Shown: positions 1-9,077, numbered from the stretch's first letter. The stretch is 64,000 bases of DNA from DATFVA01 sp963721075 (GCA_963721075.1 CAVRHV010000007.1:62001-126000); one strand, 5' to 3'. Notes: generated from the letters alone by a model not told the origin. Numbers and translations are program-made.

Positions 1-800
1 CTGGAATTATATTTACCAGCCTTATAAAACTCTGAGCACTCCTAGCCATATTCAGTCCCTCAATATACTCCAGAGCCTGCAGATCGGTAAGGAATTTTTT
101 CCGGTTAAGTACTTTTACATTGCCGGCTACAGCACCAATTCCGGGATTTTCAAAATGTCTGACTGCAAGTTTAACTGCTTCCGGTGAAAGCTGTGAATCA
201 CCATCCATACATAAAATAATTTCAGCACTCGAATGTTTAATGCCGGCGTTCAGTGCACGCGATTTTCCACCGTTAGGCTGGTTAATAAGTGATACTTTGA
301 TATTGCTGAGTTCTGCCTTTACGGTATCCCACCAGACTCTCAGCCACCTCCCTGGTGTTATCGGTTGAACCATCGTTTACGATAATTATTTCGTAATTGG
401 AATAATCCAGCTCCAGCAGTGAATTAATCGATTCATTTATAACCCGGGCCTCATTAAATACAGGAACAATTATAGAAACAAAAGGGAAATAGTTTCTGGA
501 CGGCTTAAAAGTGTATTCATTAAGATAGAGATATGCCATACTAAGTATACCGAAATATCGCAGAAGCAGGACAAAAAGGAAAATAACAAGTGCCACGATT
601 GTTGCATACTCTATCAAAGAGCTTATGGATAATACGGTTTTCGGAAGAGTGAAGACAATAACCATGAGCAGTATGAAAGAGAATATACCACTTATAATTA
701 TCCTTCGAAGATATTTTCTCTTAAGATTTTCCCTGCCATTGGAGATTCCGTTATTATCAACAATAATAGGGGTTCTTATTATTTTCTTTTTGGTCTGCAT
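1..800 (-). CDS. Family 2 glycosyltransferase, membrane-bound; 3' end off window, one frameshift
   Basis: The N-terminus has two membrane segments, followed by a GT-A fold start (VSIIVPVFNEARVI, then IIIVNDGSTDNT). After a one-base shift near 330-345 the next frame continues with QPNGGKSRALNAGIKHSS and the MDGDS metal-binding motif, then runs off the left edge. This order is typical of processive GT2 enzymes (PgaC/NodC/hyaluronan-synthase-like) that polymerise a sugar at the inner membrane; the QxxRW region is not in the window, so processivity is inferred. I start at the ATG at 800; a TTG at 824 is possible. It lies 206 bp downstream of a TPR-barrel gene on the same strand, which suggests a polysaccharide synthesis and export pair. 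Confidence 0.8.
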
Positions 801-1006
801 AGTATTGGAACTAAAAACCCTCAAATATCATTAAAAAACACAATTATGGTGCCATCAGCAATCACATAAGAATTCCAGAAATTCCCACATTTAAAAACAC
901 ATAAGTGCACTGAATTCAATAACTTGTATCAATTTTATACAAGGAAAGCACGGGATTTTTAGTGAAAAACCGGGCAAATAATGACTATTAACTTTCCCTC
1001 GATAAG

Positions 1007-2431
1007 CTAAAATGTCCAGTAAGCTGCTATATTGAATGAAGCTGATCTATACCCGGTATTTTGTCTTACTGTACTCCCCAGACTCAATCTTCCCTGTAAT
1101 GTAAAGTGTTCAGCCAGAAGTACCCTGGCAGAAAGGAAAGCTTCCCTCAGGATAAAATTATTCTCGGGAATTATCCCAACTTTACCACCAAGCTTCACTT
1201 CATTATTATTATTCTGTATAATATTCCATTCACCCCACAGGCTGTGTGATTCAAAATCAGATGGTGAATAATAAAGCCGTGTTGAGTCCTTAAAACTCAG
1301 GTAATAAAATTCATAACCAGCGGAAAGTTCACCAAATCGTTTTCCTATTCTCAACTGCAGATTACTCCCCTGATTCTGATCTGATACAGAATAGTAGTTA
1401 AAATATCCCGAAGCCAGCAGTCCTGATTCACTCCTGTATTCACCGCTAAGTCTTACCATATCAGTTTTCAGTCTTCTTTCAACCAGCAAAGGTGAATAAA
1501 GAACCTGGGCGGCATCCTGTGAAATGTAATCCAGTCTGGCGCTATAACTCTTTTCCTCAGCCTTCAAATATGCTGAGCCAACAGTTACATTTTCATTGTT
1601 TTCGAAAAATGTTTGGCCTGCGGCCAATCTCATTGACCATATCCTGTTGAACTTTATTGACAGCAGCCCTTGAGCAGTATAAAAATTTAGTCTGGAGGAG
1701 GCAGAATCCAACTCGCCTCTTTGCGCAGAAACCCCGAACGATACATAATTATTTATACCGGCTTCAATGACAAGACTCTGAAGTGAGTATTTAAAATCAT
1801 AATTATCGAAATAATATGATGCCTCGGGGCTAACAAAAAAATAAGTTGGGAAGTTAATAGAAAATGCATTCCCTTGTCCTTCACCCAGCCATCCAAGTCT
1901 GGTCTGTATAAGTTTTGATCCGGGGTACTCGGCAATCATTTCATTGTAGATCTTCCTGGCCTGAGCATAATCCTTCAGCTGCATATAGCAGTCACCTATA
2001 TACATTCTGACTTCTGCATCAGAAGGATTACGGGCATAAAGATCTTCAAATTCACCCAGCGCTTTACGCGGATTGCTGCTCCAGAAAATTACTTTTGCTT
2101 TTTTCTTCGCGATATCGTAATCGTATCCATTATTGAGCAGCTCGTTATAAATATCAATTGCAGATTGATAATCCTTTACACAGACATAAGCGTCTGCTTC
2201 TTCCATAAGAACATTATTGTCAGGAGAGGTACGACTGTTATATTCTTTATAAAGATCAAGCGCTCCATAACAGTCATTATTACTTATCTTCTTCCTGGCT
2301 TCTTCGAGTAATAAATAAAGGTTATTTTCATTAAATACATTTTTTTGTTTTTCAATATCAAAGCTTAGTCTTGCAATTTCTTCATCCGACGGTCTTATTT
2401 TTCCCTGCGAGGGAGACATAATATTCCGCAT
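1007..2431 (-). CDS. C-terminal half of a TPR/outer-membrane beta-barrel protein
   Basis: This is the 3' part of the gene that begins at 3856. It opens with TPR-like helical repeats (about the first 170 residues) and then passes into some 290 residues of alternating aromatic/polar strands ending in AAYWTF, a typical outer-membrane barrel terminus with a final Phe. TPR followed by a barrel is the architecture of PgaA/BcsC-like exopolysaccharide exporters. Two compensating indels separate it from the N-terminal half: a missing base in CCC near 2603 and an extra A in the A5 run near 2397-2401. Between them the frame reads cleanly through TPR sequence (AKLYVWQNKDLNEAEKLLEA). The ATG at 2431 is therefore probably not a real start. 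Confidence 0.75.
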   Translation of the reverse strand: MRNIMSPSQGKIRPSDEEIARLSFDIEKQKNVFNENNLYLLLEEARKKISNNDCYGALDLYKEYNSRTSPDNNVLMEEADAYVCVKDYQSAIDIYNELLNNGYDYDIAKKKAKVIFWSSNPRKALGEFEDLYARNPSDAEVRMYIGDCYMQLKDYAQARKIYNEMIAEYPGSKLIQTRLGWLGEGQGNAFSINFPTYFFVSPEASYYFDNYDFKYSLQSLVIEAGINNYVSFGVSAQRGELDSASSRLNFYTAQGLLSIKFNRIWSMRLAAGQTFFENNENVTVGSAYLKAEEKSYSARLDYISQDAAQVLYSPLLVERRLKTDMVRLSGEYRSESGLLASGYFNYYSVSDQNQGSNLQLRIGKRFGELSAGYEFYYLSFKDSTRLYYSPSDFESHSLWGEWNIIQNNNNEVKLGGKVGIIPENNFILREAFLSARVLLAEHFTLQGRLSLGSTVRQNTGYRSASFNIAAYWTF

Positions 2432-2536
2432 CTTTGAATTTATTCTGCTGAGAATTTAACATTGCCATCGTAAGCAGAGCATCGAAATTATCCGGCTGCA
2501 CTTTCAATACAGCCTCCAATAATTTTTCAGCTTCGT

Positions 2537-3856
2537 TCAGATCTTTATTCTGCCAGACGTAAAGCTTAGCTCTAAGCAGCTTATATTTAAGCTGTCCGGG
2601 TATTGAACAATCATTACATCCAGTTCATTCCCTGCAAGCTGATACTGACGGTTCCAGGCAGCATTCTGAATATAAAGAAATCTAATTTGCGGATCGTCAG
2701 GATAAAGAGCCAGGTATTCAGCGTAAAGTTTAATCGCCTCCGAATACTTCCCTGTCCCGGAATAATATCCTGCAAGTTTCAGAAGAATGTCGCGGGAATC
2801 GGGTTTTTCCTTCAGCAATTGCCTGTACTTTGTAATCTGCTGATTATAATAATTTTCTCTGGCTGACAGAACTTCTGCAGACAGTTTTTTTACCTCTTCA
2901 ATATTGCCCTCTTTTGTTTTTAATATTTCCAGCTGCTGATAGGCCTCCTCGTATCTTTCAGCCTTCATAAGGGCATATATTAACTTAATCCTGGTATCGT
3001 TGTCATTGGGATCCCTTTTCAACTTTCTGAAATATATATCTATAGCATATCCGGGTCCGGTTGTGCCGTACTTATAATACCTGTAGCTTGCCGTGTCATT
3101 GAAAGTATATACATACCCATTTCCTTTGGCCCGTGCAAGACCATCCATTGCCTCCTTAAAGAATGGTTTAAGTTCCAGTGCTTTTTCGAATGCATTTACA
3201 GCTGATCTTGTTTTGCCGAGCCACAAAAGAAAATAACCGTAACGGGACCATAATCTCTGGTCATCAGGATATTTTTCTGTATATCTTTTTAGAATCGGTT
3301 CACCTTTAGACAAATGATTATTCTTCGCGAGAATTTCCGTATACCTGATGATCTCATCAGGAGATGCATTTTCCATCGAAAGATATTTATCATACCATAA
3401 TTCTGCTTCAGCCCATTCTCCGAGGTTCTTATATAATTTGCCAATCTGTAAATAGTTTTCAGATACGGATGGATTAATCGCAATCTCTCTCTTATATCCT
3501 TCTATTTCATTATAAATCAGTTTATACCATTGTTCGGTAGCGTGAGTAAGGTTATTACTTATATCAGTATTTTCAGGTTCAAGCTTTCTGGCAGATCGAA
3601 AATCATAAACAGCCTGTTCATATTGGCCTCTGTGTTCGTACGCCAATCCTCTGAGGTTGTATCCTTCAGCCTGCTGTGGTCTTGCTGAGATATAATTATT
3701 TAACAAATCGATAGCTTCACCATAGCGGCCGCTTTTCATATAAGAAAGAGCTTCAGTTTTCTGCTTTTCTACATTAGGATGGGGCTGGGCGGTTATATTA
3801 TGGGAACAAAGTATTAAACTTATTAGAATAAAAAAGATGGGATTCCGGGTATTCAT
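2537..3856 (-). CDS. N-terminal half of the TPR/outer-membrane beta-barrel protein
   Basis: A signal peptide (MNTRNPIFFILISLILCSHNI, cleavage near ITAQ) is followed by many tetratricopeptide repeats (for example SGRYGEAIDLLNNYISARPQ and YRQLLKEKPDSRDILLKLAG), so this part should lie in the periplasm. The frame is lost near 2605: the last 20 or so residues before the stop at 2537 are an artefact, and the next frame continues the TPRs into the barrel half (1007-2431). The whole protein would be about 950 residues. The gene starts 11 bp after the KaiC-like gene, so the two are probably one transcript. In PgaA the TPRs guide de-acetylated polymer to the barrel; that role is inferred here by architecture only. 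Confidence 0.8.
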   Translation of the reverse strand: MNTRNPIFFILISLILCSHNITAQPHPNVEKQKTEALSYMKSGRYGEAIDLLNNYISARPQQAEGYNLRGLAYEHRGQYEQAVYDFRSARKLEPENTDISNNLTHATEQWYKLIYNEIEGYKREIAINPSVSENYLQIGKLYKNLGEWAEAELWYDKYLSMENASPDEIIRYTEILAKNNHLSKGEPILKRYTEKYPDDQRLWSRYGYFLLWLGKTRSAVNAFEKALELKPFFKEAMDGLARAKGNGYVYTFNDTASYRYYKYGTTGPGYAIDIYFRKLKRDPNDNDTRIKLIYALMKAERYEEAYQQLEILKTKEGNIEEVKKLSAEVLSARENYYNQQITKYRQLLKEKPDSRDILLKLAGYYSGTGKYSEAIKLYAEYLALYPDDPQIRFLYIQNAAWNRQYQLAGNELDVMIVQYPDSLNISCLELSFTSGRIKI

Positions 3857-3867
3857 TTCATTTTATA

Positions 3868-5094
3868 TCAGAAGAAAAGCTGACGTTGTGTATGGGAATT
3901 TAAAGTTAGCCTGTTAATCATGTCCTCTGCATTCTTAATAGTTTCATCAACCCTCAGAGCAAGAACAGAAATATAGGGGATCACTTTTTCAATATATTCC
4001 GGTTCACTACGCGGCAGATTACCTTTTATCCTGCTGATAAATTTATTTATAGTTCTGGTATCCTCTTTCGTTACCATAACTACAATATTATTAGAGATGA
4101 GGCAGATCTTATCCTTCTTGTCAGAAGAAAGCCTGATAATATTCATTAACTGATTTAGAGTAAGCAGACCTTCTTTTTCTGCTTCAGGATCCAGTCTGAA
4201 TGAGACCAGTGTAAAGACCTGGCCTGTACTTCGATATAATGCAATCTGGTTATTAAGTATAAGCTGAAAATCGTTAAGATTATAAAAATTAGTAAATGTA
4301 TAATTTTCGGCCGGGATGTCAAGATCTGCAAGCGACTGGTATTGCAATCCAGATTCGGTTACAGCAGTAGTTTTTGTTTTTTTCTTTTTTACAGAATAAT
4401 CGTCAGTTATACCAATTGAGGGTTCCAGCTGATATTGAGCACTGAACTTACCCTGAGTGTGCCCTATATTTGGGGTAATTGTTATTTTTCCACCCGAAAT
4501 CCCTTCTGTTTCTTCTTTATGCAAATACAAAATACCGGTTGAATTCAATGCAAGAGTATCAGCTATTGAATTGGCAGCAGGAGTTGCAGGATCTCCAAGA
4601 ATAAATAAACTGGTTACACTTTCATTTTCTATTGCCTCGGTAGTTTCAATAAAAACATCCTGGAGGAGAGTAAGGTTAACGAAATTTATAAACGGGGTAA
4701 GTTCATCAAAAACCATTTTATTCGGCTGGTACTGTTCCACGACTGTCACTATATCCCTTAGATACTCTACAAGAAATTCATCTGTATTCTCAACTTCCTG
4801 AAGATCAGAAGGCGGCGCAACACGAACAACAATTACCTGGTTCTGGTTCATATACTGCTGCAAATCAAAGTTAATTGATGCGGCCTGTATCATAAGATCC
4901 TTTGGTCTCATGCTTGTAAAATAAAGACAAATCTCTTTTTGCTTTATACATTCTTTAGCAAACTGAAGTCCAAGCAGGGTCCTTCCTGATTTTCTGGGTC
5001 CTATCAACAGGTAAGTTCCTCCTCTGTAAAATCCACCCCAGGCATCATCAACAATTGAAATACCAGAAGAAACCAGTTGTATTTTTTTCTTCAT
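3868..5094 (-). CDS. KaiC/RecA-like ATPase with altered P-loop and possible degenerate GGDEF-like C-terminal domain
   Basis: Residues 1-240 are a single KaiC-type RecA fold: SSGISIVDDAWGGFYRGG, P-loop GPRKSGRT at 32-39, and Walker B KMVFDE ending at 130-131. The P-loop lysine is replaced by arginine, which usually weakens ATP hydrolysis. The segment following the P-loop reads YFTSMRPKD and lacks the paired catalytic glutamates of KaiC. Residues about 270-400 form a separate domain (FTLVSFRLD, then ICLISNNIVVMV, then ISVLALRVDETIKNAEDMINRL) whose pattern resembles a GGDEF cyclase fold without the GG[DE]EF signature; this is inference. I start at the ATG at 5094 because it aligns exactly with the start of the upstream paralogue; a TTG at 5127 is in frame. 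It is a paralogue of the gene at 5135-5872. Confidence 0.75.
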   Translation of the reverse strand: MKKKIQLVSSGISIVDDAWGGFYRGGTYLLIGPRKSGRTLLGLQFAKECIKQKEICLYFTSMRPKDLMIQAASINFDLQQYMNQNQVIVVRVAPPSDLQEVENTDEFLVEYLRDIVTVVEQYQPNKMVFDELTPFINFVNLTLLQDVFIETTEAIENESVTSLFILGDPATPAANSIADTLALNSTGILYLHKEETEGISGGKITITPNIGHTQGKFSAQYQLEPSIGITDDYSVKKKKTKTTAVTESGLQYQSLADLDIPAENYTFTNFYNLNDFQLILNNQIALYRSTGQVFTLVSFRLDPEAEKEGLLTLNQLMNIIRLSSDKKDKICLISNNIVVMVTKEDTRTINKFISRIKGNLPRSEPEYIEKVIPYISVLALRVDETIKNAEDMINRLTLNSHTQRQLFF

Positions 5095-5134
5095 TTTTTT
5101 CAGCACCGTATTTTTGGTTAACAGCAATAATAAA

Positions 5135-5872
5135 CTAGAACTTAACCCGTCTTTTTTTTTCGGAAGTTTCCAGTACTGAGAGATCGATTTTCAGCCCTCT
5201 TTCCCTGTCAAAGACGTAATTTGATTTAAGTTCACCGGATTTATGTTCGATATACGGCAGCAGAGATATTGTTCCGTATAAATCATTAATTTCTTTATCA
5301 AGATAAATTAACCCATTGCTTACATCAGCAAGATGCTGGAGTAAAGCTGACATTGCATCTGTAACAGGTTCGGCTGAAATGATAATGCTGGTTATGTTAT
5401 GACTTTCAAGATTATGTTTGAACTTGTCCAGTATTAATTCCAGCAATGTCACATCCCTAAACCCAATAAAAGACGTTATTTCATCAAAGATGACTCTGGA
5501 AGGATAATATTCGTTAATGGTAGTAATAACATCATCAAAATAATCAACCAGGTCCTGATCAGGAGTATGAGATGGAAAATCCCTGTCCGGTGGAATTACC
5601 CTGACGATAGTAATCAGCCGGGAGCTAATTAAATCCATTGGATTAAGATTCATCCATTCAGCCTGCTGCTTTACCTCCTCATGAGTTTTACTTGTAAAAT
5701 AGATACAGCGTTCATTATGAGCTGCTCCCTCAAGCACAAATTTTAGTCCAAAATTTGTTTTGCCCGATTTATGACCGCCGATTAAAAGATAGTTGGAACC
5801 TTTGTAAAGTCCGCCCCATCCCTCATCAATTAAACTTATCCCGGAGGATATTAATTCTAAATTATTTTGCAT
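5135..5872 (-). CDS. KaiC-like RecA-fold ATPase, single domain
   Basis: A 245-residue protein made of one KaiC-type domain. It has a canonical P-loop GGHKSGKT at 32-39 and Walker B RVIFDE ending at 130-131. It aligns nearly residue for residue with the N-terminal half of the downstream protein, so the two arose by duplication and could form hetero-oligomers. The KaiC second domain and its phosphorylation sites are absent, and no kaiA or kaiB gene is nearby, so a circadian clock is not supported. KaiC-like proteins of this kind (PF06745 type) are usually linked to signal transduction. A 40-bp gap to the next gene suggests cotranscription; the 206 bp upstream could hold the promoter. Confidence 0.8.
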   Translation of the reverse strand: MQNNLELISSGISLIDEGWGGLYKGSNYLLIGGHKSGKTNFGLKFVLEGAAHNERCIYFTSKTHEEVKQQAEWMNLNPMDLISSRLITIVRVIPPDRDFPSHTPDQDLVDYFDDVITTINEYYPSRVIFDEITSFIGFRDVTLLELILDKFKHNLESHNITSIIISAEPVTDAMSALLQHLADVSNGLIYLDKEINDLYGTISLLPYIEHKSGELKSNYVFDRERGLKIDLSVLETSEKKRRVKF

Positions 5873-6078
5873 AGACCACGAAGGTTTTTGTTGAAATGGC
5901 CAAATATTATGCCGGTCGGAATTGTGCTTAAACCTTTAATATTAAATTTCTTACGGGTGTAGTTTGAACTAAACAGAGACAATAGATAAACGAATGTATT
6001 ATAATGCAACAAAATGTGATTAAACCCATCATTTAGTAAAAAAGGTGGGAAAAGCAGCTAAAAAATATAATAAAGTGG

Positions 6079-6498
6079 TTATTTGATCGAATTGGAGGCT
6101 ATAAGTTCTTTGGCTGTTCTGAGAATATCTTTCTTATCAACCGGCTTTGCAAGGTAGCCGTTAGCACCAATAGCCATAAATTTTTCTTTGTCCCCTCTCA
6201 AAGCATAAGCTGTGACCACAAGTATCGGAACAGTCCGCCGTTTTGGGTCGCTTTTAACTTTTACTATAACATCGCTGCCATCCAGATCCCCCGGAAGGTT
6301 AATATCAAGAATAATAAGACTATAATTATATTTCCTTATAAATTTGAGGGCGTCAGCGGCATTCTGCACTGTATCTATGTCATAATAATCCCTGAGGTAA
6401 ATTTTAAGGATAAGCTGCGTTTCTGTATTATCCTCAACGATTAATACCTTTTTTCGTTCTTTACCAGAAGTAATATCAAACAGCAGCGGGAAAACCAT
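6079..6498 (-). CDS. Stand-alone receiver (REC) domain response regulator
   Basis: The 139-residue protein is one CheY-like receiver domain without an output domain. It has the acidic pair E22/D23, phospho-acceptor D65 (LIILDINLPG), T96 (VVTAYA) and K118 (YLAKPVD). All key residues are present, so it should accept a phosphoryl group; no partner kinase is next to it. It starts 18 bp after the hydroxylase gene and sits upstream of the two KaiC-like ATPases on the same strand. A role in switching those ATPases or the polysaccharide machinery is inferred from position. Confidence 0.9.
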   Translation of the reverse strand: MVFPLLFDITSGKERKKVLIVEDNTETQLILKIYLRDYYDIDTVQNAADALKFIRKYNYSLIILDINLPGDLDGSDVIVKVKSDPKRRTVPILVVTAYALRGDKEKFMAIGANGYLAKPVDKKDILRTAKELIASNSIK

Positions 6499-6516
6499 AA
6501 AAAGCCGGAGTAAATA

Positions 6517-7146
6517 TTAATTGGTTTCTTTTTTCGGAAAATTTGTTCCCATAACCTCATCCCATACAGGTGAACTTACACCGAATCCTTTTGTTGAATC
6601 CATATAGTGATGCTTCATATGATGATTTTTAATAGCGAGCCAGAATTTATTATGCATGTTAAAATGATGTACAGCATAATGTGTCATATCATAGGCAAGA
6701 TATCCAAGAATAAAACCCACAAAAAAAGCTGCTACGTTTATAGAGCCGAGTATCAGCGCAAATACATAATAAAAAAGTATTGCCAGCGGTACACTGACAG
6801 AAGGAGGCATTACAAGCCTCTTTGAATCATTAGGGTAATCGTGATGAACACCGTGAAAAATGAAGTGGATCTTTGCCCCGAATTCTGACTTAAACTCGAA
6901 ATGGAAAATAAATCTGTGCAGTGTATACTCAGTGAGACTCCATACCGCAATTCCCAGTATGACTAAAGTCAGTATTGTTATTGCGGACTGTTCATAGATG
7001 AACACAGCCCTGTACATAAAATAGAAGACTACAGGAAGGTATATAAATAAGGGGACGGAGAAATGGACACGAGAGAACATCTCCATAAAATCACTTTCAA
7101 ACATTCTGACTGTTTCGTCCTTGTTGGATACGAAATTCTTAGCCAT
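6517..7146 (-). CDS. Fatty acid 2-hydroxylase-like membrane di-iron enzyme
   Basis: The 209-residue membrane protein carries the histidine clusters of the fatty acid hydroxylase/sterol desaturase superfamily: EYTLHRFIFH, HFIFHGVHHDYPND, YDMTHYAVHHFNMH and NHHMKHHY. HGVHHDYPNDSKRLVMPP and the GFGVSSPVWDEVMGT ending are close to the Scs7/FA2H lipid alpha-hydroxylases, which add a 2-OH group to an acyl chain using O2. About four membrane spans are visible. The start at 7146 follows a good ribosome site (TGAGGATT). It heads the run that contains the receiver and KaiC-like genes. The substrate cannot be told from sequence; 2-hydroxy fatty acids of lipid A or sphingolipids are possibilities. Confidence 0.85.
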   Translation of the reverse strand: MAKNFVSNKDETVRMFESDFMEMFSRVHFSVPLFIYLPVVFYFMYRAVFIYEQSAITILTLVILGIAVWSLTEYTLHRFIFHFEFKSEFGAKIHFIFHGVHHDYPNDSKRLVMPPSVSVPLAILFYYVFALILGSINVAAFFVGFILGYLAYDMTHYAVHHFNMHNKFWLAIKNHHMKHHYMDSTKGFGVSSPVWDEVMGTNFPKKETN

Positions 7147-7376
7147 ATATGTAATCCTCAGATGTTGTTTTTTTCAGATGCTAATTTAATAAATTTAATA
7201 CTTATTACTACAGGCAGTGAACCAGATCATAATATAGTTCATTTTTCGGCCGCTGAAAACCATTATTGAAAATTTAATCTTTACGAAATAAAAAATAGAA
7301 ATTCATTTGATATTAATTATTAAAGTTTTCATATTCTACTTCAAAATTTTATAGTTCATACTTTTACGGAGGTTAA

Positions 7377-8939
7377 ATGCCGGAAAATGGAGAGCGCGAA
7401 CAATGGGGAACTAAAATTGGATTAATCCTTGCCGTCGCTGGAAACGCAGTAGGCCTTGGAAATTTTCTCAGATTTCCGGTACAGGCTGCTCAAAACGGTG
7501 GCGGAGCCTTCATGATTCCATATTTCATTTTCTTTCTTATTCTCGGGATTCCCCTGATGTGGATCGAATGGGGAATCGGACGACACGGAGGCAAATATCG
7601 TCACGGAAGCGCACCGGGAATGTTTGATGTGATCTGGAAGAATAAAATGGCAAAATATTTCGGCGCTCTCGGTCTTTTTATCTCCATGACTATTCTTATT
7701 TACTATACCTATATTGAATCCTGGACCCTCGGCTTCAGCATCTTTTCAGTTTCAAAAATGTACTTTGATGAGAACACAGCGAATACAATGCGGAACTTTT
7801 TATACAGTTATCAGGGACGGGAAACCGGTACGCATTTCAGCAGTCTTCTCCCCGCATATATTTTGATGCTTATAACATTCGCTATCAATTTCTGGATATT
7901 ATTCAAAGGAATTTCAAAAGGAATTGAAAAGCTGGCCAAGATCGCCATGCCGCTTCTTCTTATTTTTGGGGTTATTCTTGCGGTGAGAATAATAACCCTG
8001 GGAACCCCGAATCCCGCTATACCTGAAAATAGCGTAGCTAATGGATTTGCTTTCATATGGAATCCCGATTTTTCGAAATTATCGAATCCTACAATCTGGC
8101 TTGCGGCGGCGGGACAAATATTTTTTACACTTTCTGTAGGAATGGGAACGATCCATGCCTATGCGAGCTATCTTAAACCGGAAGATGATATAGCGCTGAG
8201 CGGTTTAACAACAGCCGCGACGAATGAATTCGCAGAAGTAGTGCTTGGTGCATCAATTGCAATTCCTGTTGCTGTTGCTTTCTTCGGACTTGATGCAACC
8301 AAAGCTTTCGCTCAGGGAGGTGCTTTTGATCTGGGTTTTGTTTCAATGCCTCTTATCTTCCAAAAAATTCCCCTGGGAGCTTTATTTGGATTTCTCTGGT
8401 TCCTGCTCCTCTTTTTTGCCGGAATAACTTCTTCTGTAGCAATGGGGCAGCCTGTAGTGGCGTTCCTTGAAGATGAATTCGGTATGGATAGAAAGAAAGC
8501 TGTAATGACGCTTGGAATCACAGTATTGATTGCAGTCCAGTTCGTTGTTTTCTTCCTCAAATTTGGTTTCCTGGATGAAATGGATTACTGGGCAGGAACG
8601 TTTGGACTGGTAGTATTTGCATTTATAGAGACAGTTTTGTTTATGTGGGTATTTGGTTCAGATAAAGCATGGAATGAAATGAATGCCGGAGGCGATTTTA
8701 AGATACCCAGGATTTTTTACTACATAATGAAATTTATAACTCCTCTCGTGCTGCTTGTCATTATGCTATGGTGGCTGATAAACGATGCAATTCCAATATT
8801 CCTGCTATCAAATGCCCAGGCTGAAAATGTACCTTATATCTGGGGTTCACGTATACTTATGTTTATAATAGCCCTTCTGATTCTGCTTATGGTAAGAAAA
8901 GCCTGGTCAAATCATTCAGGTGAAGAACTGCAAAGGTAA
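7377..8939 (+). CDS. Sodium:neurotransmitter symporter family (NSS/SNF) transporter
   Basis: A 520-residue inner-membrane protein with about 12 membrane segments. It opens with the NSS signature REQWGTKIGLILAVAGNAVG followed by GLGNFLRFPVQ, which in LeuT-type carriers forms TM1 and its sodium/substrate sites; GITSSVAMGQPVV in TM8 also fits. These carriers take up amino acids with Na+. The start has a strong ACGGAGG site 5 bp upstream. A tiny membrane gene follows 24 bp later (8964-9077), as in MetPS, where the large subunit imports methionine and alanine; the substrate here is inferred from that pairing. Confidence 0.92.
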   Translation: MPENGEREQWGTKIGLILAVAGNAVGLGNFLRFPVQAAQNGGGAFMIPYFIFFLILGIPLMWIEWGIGRHGGKYRHGSAPGMFDVIWKNKMAKYFGALGLFISMTILIYYTYIESWTLGFSIFSVSKMYFDENTANTMRNFLYSYQGRETGTHFSSLLPAYILMLITFAINFWILFKGISKGIEKLAKIAMPLLLIFGVILAVRIITLGTPNPAIPENSVANGFAFIWNPDFSKLSNPTIWLAAAGQIFFTLSVGMGTIHAYASYLKPEDDIALSGLTTAATNEFAEVVLGASIAIPVAVAFFGLDATKAFAQGGAFDLGFVSMPLIFQKIPLGALFGFLWFLLLFFAGITSSVAMGQPVVAFLEDEFGMDRKKAVMTLGITVLIAVQFVVFFLKFGFLDEMDYWAGTFGLVVFAFIETVLFMWVFGSDKAWNEMNAGGDFKIPRIFYYIMKFITPLVLLVIMLWWLINDAIPIFLLSNAQAENVPYIWGSRILMFIIALLILLMVRKAWSNHSGEELQR

Positions 8940-8963
8940 TTATTATAGAATTTTGAGGTTTAT

Positions 8964-9077
8964 ATGGGTCTATCAACAGAGGGAATTATTTTCATATCAA
9001 TAGCCTGGGGATGTATTTTCATCCTTACAAGTTATTGCTTTACAAGGGTTATGAAATCGGAAAGGAAAAAGAAATAA
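8964..9077 (+). CDS. MetS-like small subunit of NSS transporter, 37 residues
   Basis: A short ORF (MGLSTEGIIFISIAWGCIFI, then a tail rich in Arg/Lys, RVMKSERKKK) that encodes one membrane helix and a basic cytoplasmic end. A TGAGG ribosome site lies 6-7 bp before the ATG. It directly follows the NSS carrier gene on the same strand. Corynebacterial MetPS and many NSS loci have such a single-helix small subunit, required for transport; the match here is by size, topology and position. Confidence 0.75.
   Translation: MGLSTEGIIFISIAWGCIFILTSYCFTRVMKSERKKK

Noticed and set aside
3868..5872. A KaiABC-type circadian clock
   Set aside because: Each protein has only one ATPase domain of KaiC type, the KaiC phosphorylation sites are absent, and no kaiA or kaiB lies nearby.
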